A DNA stretch of 64,000 bases. It comes from Paraspadella gotoi. Taxonomy: Eukaryota > Chaetognatha. Shown here piece by piece: positions 1 to 10,267 of this stretch. The notes beneath the pieces were generated by a model. The model saw only the letters and a program-made list of their open reading frames with translations. It searched no databases and was not told the DNA's origin. The stretch covers positions 22,263,875 to 22,327,874 of the forward strand of contig CM119266.1 in NCBI GenBank assembly GCA_051294375.1, written 5' to 3'. A program made the translations under genes and the position numbers. Numbering within the stretch: position 1 is the stretch's first letter; every line of letters begins with the position of its first letter.

Positions 1-319
1 GTTTAATAAAAATTATATTGTTAAAATTTATAATAAAAAAATTAAATTATTTTTAATTGAAATTAATTTTTTTTTATCAGAGCTTTTGTATCAATCAACT
101 TTTATGTCCTCTAACTTTTAAATAGGACTTTAACCAATCGTTTCAGCTTTCAATAAACTTCATATATATTATTATAATTTTATAAAATTCAGCCATCCAA
201 TATAGTTTTTCTCGATGCGAAACCAGTGGCTACTTTTTTTTTTGCCCGCAGTGTATATTAACTCTAAAAACTCGTGAGATGACGTAAAAAACTGTAAATA
301 TTTCTGGAATTCACCCCAC
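1..319 (-). other. KSR intron, no exon seen
   Basis: This AT-rich stretch lies downstream of the last KSR exon visible in the window, whose donor starts at 319. I see no further kinase-suppressor exon before the left edge, so the kinase-domain exons must lie outside the window. Confidence 0.6.
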
Positions 320-3300
320 CTGACTTGCATCAGAGTCGACGCCCAGATGGTGCATATCCTTTGGTGGGTCGGTGCTGGTTTCGTTTCTACTTTGGTCGAC
401 GGGAAGATCGGGAAATCGAAACGAGGTCGTCGATTCCGGGTGGATGACGATTCTTGGGGATGGACGCGGCGAACACGACGGCATTCCTCCCATGATGGCG
501 TTGATTGGTTGATTGAGAAAAAGTGCCGGAGAAGAGGGAGTGGAGGAATTCGCGGATGATGCTGAGAAAACGAATGGGTTAAATGAATTAGTAAATGACG
601 CTATTATTCTTAGATCAAACTTAAAAATAAAAAAAATTTAATGTTAGTCTTTAATCTTATGCCTTTCCACTAGATTTCGTGCAAAATACCAGTTGACGCC
701 TCAGGTTACCCGTGGAGCTGCTGTCGTGAAACGCTGGGCCGGCGCCATTGCCGTTTACGCCGAGGCCGAAGGCGTGCCTCGTCGGAACGCTCGAATGTCG
801 GATGTTGGGATGAGAGTTGGCGGCGCCTCCGACCAGGCGAGGATAGCCCGGCGGGAGGTTGCCGGGTGCCATGTCAGGCCCGGTGAAAAGCTGAAATGGC
901 GGGATGCTGCGGCTCGATAAGTTAGGAGAATTTCCTGACGACGATGACACAACCTGGAACGATCAGAAGATAAGGAAAATTTATTTTTTAAGGATCAGAC
1001 TGTTCCACACCAGCTATAAGGTCCGTCAAGAAAATTTATTATTTATTATTTAGAAATCATGACTAATAACGACAAAGCATATATATATATATATATATAT
1101 GTCTCCCCAAAAATTATAGAAAATCAAAATTTTCACTCACCTGACGATAGAAATCCGCAATTCCAGGCAAAATGCAAACCGGCGCCTTGGAAATGCAATC
1201 CTTGTGGCAGACATATTTGCATTCCTTGCACTTCATTCCTAAAAAAAATGATTATTTTTCTCTTATTTTAAGAGTTACTTTAGATAATTTAACTAAAAGA
1301 AGTCAAAATTTAGGATTTTTTTTTACCGAATAACATCTTTTTGGAGCAAGCCTGACAAGTGAGCACTCGGAGGGCGTGGGCAAACTTGTGGTGAAACGGC
1401 GCTTGGACGATCCGTTTGGGCGACTTGTGGGAGGAACCCGAAGAGGAGGAAGGGGACGACTTGTGGCCGGAGAGCAGCCGGCCCAGATCGTCGTTGTCCA
1501 GAAGGGACGCGCCCGGACCGTCGCTCATGGACGAGCTCGAAGCCGCATACGACGAATCCATCATCTGAAAAGAATTCAAAAGGTTTTTTTATCGGTGAAT
1601 CTTCGAAACGCGTTAGACTAGTGAATGTACCGGATAAGAAGCAGGCGGAGGCCCTTCCACTAGGGAACCCACGACCTCCGTGCTCAAGCGCCGTCCATGC
1701 TGAAAATTGTCAACGAGCGTCAGGGTGTCCGTCCGACGTTTAGCCTGTAGTCAATCGGAGAAACAAATGAGACGGCGCTTTTCGGCTCAGGTACAATTTG
1801 GTTTCGTTCTGTATGTCTGAATTTAAATCATATTTATATACATTTAAACAATAACCGGTTGTTTAAAAAAAACATTTAACTAATATCTTGTATCAAACTA
1901 ATGAAATAACCCTTTCACTTTTAACCTTTTCGAGTAGCGCGGGATTGACGGGTTCGATCTTGTTGACGAGTTGTGATTCATGACTTCGACTTTTGGTCAG
2001 CGGGAATCCCGAACCCAAAAGATTCCCAACCCACGAGCCTCCGCCGTCTTTGCCCGCCTCCTTGCCCGAAGAGGAGTGGCCTTTGGAGGCGTAAGATTTT
2101 TTCGTTCCGCTAGGAGGCGTCGACGGCAGCTTAGTCGGGGCGCGAACGAAGGGCGGTGTGGCGGGAGGAGTGGAACGCCTGTAGAGAGAGTGTGATATTT
2201 AAATGAATAAACGAACGTAAAAGGGATATTGGGATGACAAACGTAGGCTTAATTATAAATATAAAATCGCAAATATCTCAACGTATAATATATATATATA
2301 ATATATCTCAGCGAATAATTTTCATAAATAATTAAATTCATTAACTAGTGACGAATTTAGATAGACATTGAACAAGAAACGTTACCGGTATGGGAGCGAA
2401 GTGATCACCAACGGGGAAGGCGGAGGCGTTTCGGGTGGAGTTTGCGAGCTCACGAGTCCGGTCCACGGTGCCAGGGTGATGGCGGATGAGTGGAGCTCGT
2501 TTCCCGATGGACTATAGTAGTAGTGAGGAGCCCCTGAACCGGACGTAGACGACATCCCTACGCTCATGAGCTCGTCGGAAGGAATAGACGATGTCGACGG
2601 ACTATGACGAATAATGTTGAAAAATTTAGGGCGACTATTTTGTTTTTTTTTACTATACAACAGCTTTTGAAAAGATTAACGGCCAAATAATTACCGATGA
2701 GTGCTGCCAGCCCTTTTGATTATTCCACGCCCGGCCGGAGAAACTGTCCCGGACCTTGGGTTGACGGGTTGAAGCGCGTCGAAGGCGTTGGGACTTCTTT
2801 GCAAAGCTGACCCGCTTCCGCGACGAGGGGATGTCTTAATTTAAATAAAAACAAAAGAAAATTTGATCGTTCGTTTTTTCTTTTTTGACTTCAAATCCAA
2901 GATTCGATTTCCCTTTTATTTAATTAACTCGCAGTCTCGGAGAGAATCATTATTTTACTGGTCCTCTTCTGAGTGATTTGAAAACAATTCAGTTCAGTCA
3001 GGCATTTTTCAGAAGATGGGGATGAGTTTTACGCCAAGTTTCGTACTATAGGCCAATTGTTTGAGATGCATATATCTATTATATTTTTTTAAATTTTTTT
3101 TAAAATAAATAATAATAAATATTTTTAAGTGGTTTTTCAAAAGACGCCAAAACCGCGGTCGGCGAAAGTAAAATTTAGCCCAAATATAAAAAAGTATATA
3201 TTCAATATATTTTTTTCTTCTTAATTTCTTCCCGTTTAGTGTTCACAATAAGTCAATATATACTTTTTTTTTGACCATTCGTTTTTTGTTTGTTATTCTT

Positions 3301-5696
3301 TCCCATTTACAAATTAAGAAAACAAAATGTTTACCGAGACGAGGTTCAATCCCTGCGAGGTTCCCAGCGAGAGACTGTAGTGCCTGGTTCCCGAGTTGGC
3401 GACGCCGTTGTTGTCGGCGGCGGCGTCGTCGTCCCATCGCGACCAGAAGAGTTCCACTGTTCCATCGCCGGTCTTCTCCTCGGCTGCGTCGTCGTCTGTC
3501 CAGGCTTCACCGGCGGCGTCACCCTCGCTGTCGCTGGTCGAACTCAATCGGCCGGACGCCTTGTCGCCGAGGGAACCGCCTCCAGAGCTTCTGTCGCGCC
3601 CGCCGCGCGCCAGGCGTCCCAATTTACGTTCCGTGTAATACTTGAGGCTGCGGAGTGCGTCGACGAGTCGGTCACGGTCGACCTTTTGTTTGACGGACTC
3701 GTCCGCGGGCGGCGCTGTCGTCGACGAATCGTCGTTTTCGGCGTCGGCTCCGTCGCCGTAGGCGTGGCTCACTAGAGACTCCACTTCCTGCGACCGAAAT
3801 TCAAAATTTGATCATATTTCTCTGTTTGTCGCTACGTTTAACACTTTTTTTAGAACTTAGGTAAATATTCTCCTAAGTAGGTAATAGACAATTTTTTGGG
3901 TTACCTAGTAGTTAACTCAATAAAAGTAGGCATTTTTTAGTTGACGAAAGTAGCTTTATAACAAAAATATTATTAAATATTATATATTATTAAATTAATA
4001 AAATGGAATATTTTAGAGTATTAATTTTTAAACTATAACTCTTTGTCAAATATAAAACTTTGCTTAACATTGATATTAAATTAGTTTATGCCCTTAAATA
4101 TTTTTAATAAAAACAAACTAATCTTATTAAAAACAAAATTAGCTTTGACCAAGTTTGGTGATATGGTTTGGAGTCCACTACATACAATTTTGATTAACAT
4201 TAAAATGTTTTTTAATATGTTAATAAATGTTATTTCTCACTTTAAATGAGTTAAAATTTATGTTAATGATAAAAAATAGTTGGAGGTTGAATTTTCTTAT
4301 ACTTTTTTGTTTGTATATCATGACAATTAGTTTTGTACTTTCTTTTTACATAATCAGCTTGGTTATGAGTCATGTAAATCGAATGAAAGCAAGCAAAGAA
4401 TTATACTGATATAATTATACTGATTATACTTTGATGATAAGATGCAAATTTTCTTTTGAATCTTTGATATATTTTATGTAATTTTTTTGATCGAAGCTTC
4501 CATTTTTTCAAGCATATCAGAATATATCTACATTGCAGATCTTTTTAAATGTATGCATTCACATTATTATTACTAGTCTCTTTATAATATTTTAATTTAT
4601 CATTTATTAATTTACTAATCTATCAGTCACCTGGTAATTTTATCGGTATTGGGACTGGTAGAAGCTTTTATACTTATTACTTAAGATTATATCACTGCGG
4701 ATAATTTCAAGATGCGTTCATGCTGGGTGTAATTTTGGGGTTAAAATGCAGCAATAACAAATTAAAAGGAAATCAAACCCCCAAAAAAATTAATGCAAAC
4801 GAACTAGTTTTTGTAGTTCGTTATTTCATCAGCAAAACATTTCGAATATTCATGACTTCACGACTAGGCATTTATCTAGTTATTGTAATAAACGTTTTCT
4901 TCTCCCCCTCTCCATGAAATGCAAAACTGATTCAAATGTTTATCGAAAGTTTGTGTCCGGTGACCAACCTTTGGACTACAGCTGAGAAGATTCTCCAACG
5001 TCCACTTTCGATTGCTGGAAAGGACGTGATTTAGGACCTTGTCGGTGACGCCGACGACCCGAAGCCATTGCTCCAGCGAAGGGTACGACTCCAGTTCTCG
5101 AGCCGAACTCAGAAAGGAGTTGTCGAGACTGGCTTTCGCCGCCAATTGGTTCCCGAACAGTTTGATTAGCTCTCCTTCCAGGTTTCGAATTTCCTTTTTA
5201 AAGGTTTTGATCAACGTTAGGTTGCTCTCACCGTAATCAATCAATCAATCAATCAATCAAATAAATTAATCGATTATTCATCCTTACTTGTTGGGTCAAT
5301 TCTGCTTTGGTACAGCACTGCGTTCTTAATCCATTGAGTTGATTTTTGTTGAGTTCTATCATGTTGTGAGCATTTTTGCAATCTCGCAAAGCCTAATAAG
5401 AATGTGCATTGTTTTGAAAGAGAAACCTAGATTGGCGATTGAACAATAAAAAAGCCTTTTTCTTTCTTACCCTCTTCACAGCCTCGTCTTCCATCGGGGA
5501 GACGTCATTGGGACTTTTAGTTTTTGGTGAAGCAAATTTTTTGCTGCCACCTGTTAGAATTTTATAATAAATTATTATTGATTTGGTTTTGGAATTTTTT
5601 TCTTTTTGTCCGTTGTCTGGTTTATTTTTGTTTAGATATTTTCGTTAGTCTTCAGCGCAGTTTGTGGTCAGACTAACCTGGGCTAGTAGTGGACAT
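320..5696 (-). CDS. KSR: Kinase suppressor of Ras (KSR), N-terminal part; 13 coding exons, runs off the left edge
   Basis: KSR is a scaffold that assembles RAF, MEK and ERK downstream of Ras. Thirteen exons with fully compatible phases were assembled by eye (minus strand): 5678-5696, 5471-5550, 5288-5392, 4969-5226, 3335-3787, 2695-2834, 2386-2601, 1926-2178, 1631-1744, 1327-1564, 1141-1238, 710-953 and 320-561, giving about 820 codons. Residues about 34-190 match the KSR CA1 coiled-coil/SAM-like region, including NGLRTQCCTKAELTQQ and ELESYPSLEQWLRVVG. Residues 603-646 form an atypical C1 zinc finger (H-x11-C-x2-C, CKEC, H-x2-C-x6-C) with the KSR spacing. FPLTKSRSHES lies near residue 482. 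The ERK-docking FxFP motif is present as FRFP near residue 788. The start chosen is MSTTSPG in a 19-nt coding exon. The pseudokinase domain lies beyond position 1. The CA1 + C1 + FxFP order separates it from RAF, which would have a Ras-binding domain. Confidence 0.93.
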
Positions 5697-6177
5697 CTTG
5701 ACGCGTTGCAGCGACAGGTTTTCAATTACATTTTCACAATGTACATTTTTAAACGCATTAATGTTGGATAATGAGTCAGTATATTTTTAGTAAATTAGCA
5801 TTTTCATGCTCGTTATATGAGCATCGTCTGAAACAATGAAGCATAGTTAAAATCGGAATAAACGAGTTGGTGGCGTTGCTCGGTAATCAGGCTCATTGCA
5901 AATAAAAAAAAAAAAAGAGAATGAAGTTACCCTAGCCACTTTTGGGTCTTGCAAATAATTCCCATCTTGCATCCCGGGAAATGCAACTTTACCCGAGCAC
6001 GCTCCAATTTTGGAAGATGTCCTTATAAGGAATACCGAGAAAGATGCGCGTATTCTTTTAAAGCCGTGCATTGATCACTAATTCCATTTTCTTGCTCTCA
6101 CACACACAATCACGCTTACTCACACAAGCACGAAAACGGAATCCCAGAAGCTATTCATCATCATAACGCATGCAACG

Positions 6178-6405
6178 ATGGCGCCTCTGGCGGAGGCCAG
6201 GCAGAGGCTGGAGAACTTGGAGGCGGAGTGGAATGAGGACGGGCAACTTCTCGTCGTCTTCTTCGTCGACCACGCCTTTAAGAGCGCGAATTCGTCCGAT
6301 GGTCGGTGCAGCCAAGAACGTCCCTTGCCCTTGACGCCCGCTTTTTACGCCTCAAAACTCTTACATTGCGAGAGAACGTTTCTGCCGTGTCATGACTGGA
6401 TTGAG
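6178..6405 (+). other. Candidate 5' exon (non-coding leader or short ORF) ending in a strong donor
   Basis: An ATG at 6178 opens 76 codons that end exactly at a consensus donor (GAG then GTGAGT) in phase 0. The peptide, which ends LPCHDWIE, is not recognised. Joining it to the acceptor at 7818 gives a stop nine codons later, before the in-frame TLCD ATG at 7845. I therefore read it as a possible 5' UTR exon of the TLCD-like gene with an upstream ORF, not as part of the membrane protein. Confidence 0.3.
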
Positions 6406-7264
6406 GTGAGTAGAGGCTCGAACAAAAGACGTTTCCCTCGAAAAAACTTGTTATGGTTGTTGTTCTTATCAAATAACTCGTTTGGTTGAATAACCTGAGT
6501 AGAATTTTCCTCTTATTATTGAGTTTGATTTTTTACAGGTACAAAAGTGGATGGTTGCAAGATTGTTGCTTGATTTTTTTTTCTTGAATATTGTGTTCTT
6601 GAAACGTGACTTTCGAGTAACTCGGTTTTGAGGACGGAAATCTGAACTGAACCTTATTATTAAATTAATACATAAATTAAGGAATATTGGTTTGAAATTA
6701 AGTTTTATCTTTATCGAATCTCAGTATACCGTGCCGTGAACTTGGTCGCTTCGTTGTTAATTGTCCAAATTCGAAACCCTCTTATATCGATTCGTTTTTG
6801 TCAACCAAAGTTCACCAGAAAACGAGAAGTTATTTTGGGATTGGTCAATTTTCTACAGGAATGACGGTTTTTAACGATGGTCCACGCCTTTAAATACACC
6901 TAATCAAAACTTAATACACTTAAATTTAAACTGTGATGAGTTGAATATTTTTTTTCCTAAATGTTAATCTTTGAAACCGCCTTCTTTCTTGATTTTATCA
7001 TTCGACCTGAAACTTTCTGAAACATTCTTCTAGGCATTACTTTTTTTAATTTCGTTTTCGAGTAGTATTGTGATACAGGTTTTCAACAAAATATGAGTAC
7101 GAAAGTTGGGGAAAACTGGTCTTTTAACGTTTTATCTATTTTGTTTTTACTTGTTTGATCGGTTATGATTATCTAAAAAGCTACGTATTCACGTTAACAA
7201 ATGGTCTTTGTTGCCAATATTTAAAATATTTTTTTTCTCTTTCTTCTCTTTGCGTTTGAATTTA

Positions 7265-7447
7265 GAAGACGACAAACGAATTTTTTTGTTTTGTTGATAA
7301 CAACAACAGGTTTATTTACCTAAAAAAAAATAACAGACATGCTTCGGCAATAATGTTTGCATTCATCAGCGCAAATCAACATGCCCGTTATTTTTTTTAA
7401 ATGCAAATAAAAATGTCCTTGTCGTCAAAACAAAAATTCGTTTTGTG
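7265..7447. repeat. Hairpin / MITE-like inverted repeat
   Basis: Two arms of roughly 75 nt are reverse complements with small differences. The outer parts share AAACGAATTTTT and GTTTTG (left near 7275, right near 7425-7446). The inner parts share an A-rich run followed by ATAAC and ACATGC (left near 7325-7345, right near 7378-7400). No transposase is present. This is the look of a non-autonomous foldback element or MITE. Confidence 0.5.
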
Positions 7448-7844
7448 TGTTTTATATTTTAAAATGATAAAAATAGAGTGGCAGTTGCTGCGATGTAATA
7501 ATTGGAGTTACTACTAGCCCTTAGTTTTAGGATTACATCAATCACGCTTGTTTTTTCGATAACTCGATAAAAAAAAAAAATTTTCTATCTTTTATATCAG
7601 TCTTACGGGATCAAATTATCAACGAGCGAGTACATATCTCAAATTGACCGATATTGATTTCACTTTTTTGTTTTCTTTTTTATTTGCATTAACTTTACGC
7701 CCTTATTTTTTCCCCCCGCACTTTGAGCTTACAAAACGAAGAAGTTACGAAAGCTTGCGCTTTGGACGATCGCATGTTTCCCTTCTAGAGTTTTTTTTTC
7801 GTTTTTTTTTTCGTGCAGCTTGAGCCATCAAACGACCAAAACAA

Positions 7845-8594
7845 ATGAAATCCATCAAACTTTTTAAAGGTTAAGGGAAAAAATCCGAGCGACACTTCTC
7901 GTAAATCGATAAATAAATAAAATGATAATAATTTAAATTACATTTTTTTAAATTTTTTCTTTTCATTTGGCAGATAAGGCCCGTTTCAAAGCCGAATAAC
8001 AAATATCGTAAACATATCTACCTCTTCTAATCACTAAGTCAAAGTGAAACAAAATTGACGACGGAAAAAAAAATGGAATCAATATCAAACGGTAGATGGA
8101 AATAATACTTTTCAATGTTAAGATTTATATTTCTTTCTCTTAAATTAAATTAATATCTCATTACATTGGTCCCGGTCCTAAAGACGAATCTTCTCTTCCC
8201 CTTCACTTCCTCCGTCGAAACTACGGCGCCGTCATCGTCGTCCTCTCATACCTCGTTTGGCGCCGCCTGGCGTTGGAGGTGTCACGAGCGACGCCGATTC
8301 TCCAACTCGTCGCGCAAAAGAAACACGAATGGAAGTTTCAGAACATCTTCATCTCTCTGCTTCACTCCACGCTCACCGGGGTATCTGGAGTGGTCTGCTT
8401 CTTTCTCGATCCGGGTGGGTTCCTTATTTTTTTTGGTTGTTGTTGTAGATGTATAAATTTGTCAGAGAGGCGATGGTTAATTCCTCTCTTATTTCCTCCG
8501 CCCTTAATCGACCCTCGACAGCCATGGCGAAAGACTTGATCAATCGATATCAAGAACGATGTTACTTCCTTACCGCCATTTCCCTAGGGTAAGA

Positions 8595-8632
<38 letters not shown>

Positions 8633-10171
8633 TGATACTCCTCGGCGAGAAGACGCAGTGAGTTAACTCAATCAATCGAGTTGACCGAAGACTCCATTCA
8701 ATCAATGGATCAATCAATCAATTTTTTTTGTCAATCAATAAATCAATTTGCTTTTACCCTCAGTTACTTCATTCATGATTTTATCGACTTGTATCGCAAT
8801 TCGACTAAGTCCGGCTGGGAGTTAATGCTGCATCATTTGATTGTTATTTCGTGCTTCGGGTCGGCTCTGGCTACGCGGCAGTACTTGGGTTACGCGATGG
8901 TAAGAAAATATGAATATATTGGTTACTTGTGAACCAAATATATTTTATCTCGAAAGAAAGCAATTTCAATAACAACCTTTTTTTAGTCGGATCTGCTTAT
9001 CAGAGAAATTATCAGCTAATTATGCAAGTTGAAAAAATTACGTCAGTTTACCAAATTATGCCAGTTGATCAAATTATGCCAGTTGACCACATTTTCCAAG
9101 TTGACCAAATTATACAAGTTAAAAAAATTATGTCATTTGACCAAATTATGCCAGTGACCAAATTATGCCAGTGACCAAATTATGCCATTTGTCCAAATTA
9201 TGCCTGTTGACCATATTTTGCCTGTTGACCAAATTATGTCAGTTGACCAAATTATGCCAGTTTGTGGCGATATGCCGGATTGTGCTTGGATCAAATAATG
9301 CAAGTTGATTAAATTTTGCAAGTTAATCAAATTATGCAAGTTGACCAAATTATGCAAGTTGTTATTGGCGCAGCTACTGGTTCATTGATAGATCAATTGA
9401 TTTATAGATTTTTTCATAGGTTTATTAAAAAGTCTGTTATCATTTGTTATGTTATGATTTGTTTTGATCTGTTAAGATAACAAATTGATAGTTAAAAATA
9501 ATTATCATGATTTACCGCTTAATTACCGTAGGCAGATCCGACATCTAAAATCTAAACTCTACTCCAAAAAATATATACTATTCATGTAGTATTCAATCCT
9601 TAGCGTTCGCCATCGTTGTTATTCCGAGTCGGACAAGAGTTAGCGCCAAAATATCACTTTTAATTTATTTATTTAGGTGGCGTTTTTGATAGAAATTAAT
9701 TCTATATTTTTACACTTACGAACTTTGCTTCAAGTTTGCGGCGTGTCAAAGTTTAGCCTGGCCTACAGATGTAATTCTCTATTTAATTTTGGTAAGTAGG
9801 GTTGCGCCGGGTAGGAAAGCGAGAAAGGAAAGGGGATCTCAATTCTGACTCGCTCGTTTCTTACTTCAGGCACCTTCATCGTGAATCGCATTATCCTCTT
9901 ATCGTGGATGACGCGTTGGATCGTAATAAACAGGGATGTCGTTCCGATGTTAATGTACACGTTAGGCAGGTAAAGAAAAGATGCATGATAACACAATTTT
10001 ATGAAGAAAGTATAAGGCGACGAATATTTTATTGGCAACAATTTTTTATTATAGACCAACATGTTTCGGCTCACAATTTGAGCCGTCAAAGTTTTTTGTG
10101 AATTATTCACTCAGGCTCACGGTAAGGACAGATAGATTTTAGTTTTGAAAAAGAAATGAAATTGTCAATTT

Positions 10172-10267
<96 letters not shown>

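Larger units (their letters stand above)
5697..7818. other. Interval between the divergent KSR and TLCD-like genes
   Basis: KSR is transcribed leftward from 5696 and the TLCD-like gene rightward, so their promoters should lie here. I see no confident protein exon apart from one weak candidate (6178-6405) and a hairpin-forming element (7265-7447). A strong polypyrimidine tract with an AG at 7817-7818 ends the interval and precedes the exon that carries the TLCD start codon. Confidence 0.5.

Noticed and set aside
8681-8763. Upstream extension of the TLCD exon at 8764
   Set aside because: The frame is open back to 8681, but the preceding exon ends in phase 2 and joins perfectly at the AG at 8762-8763; the extra part is a TCAA-rich intron.
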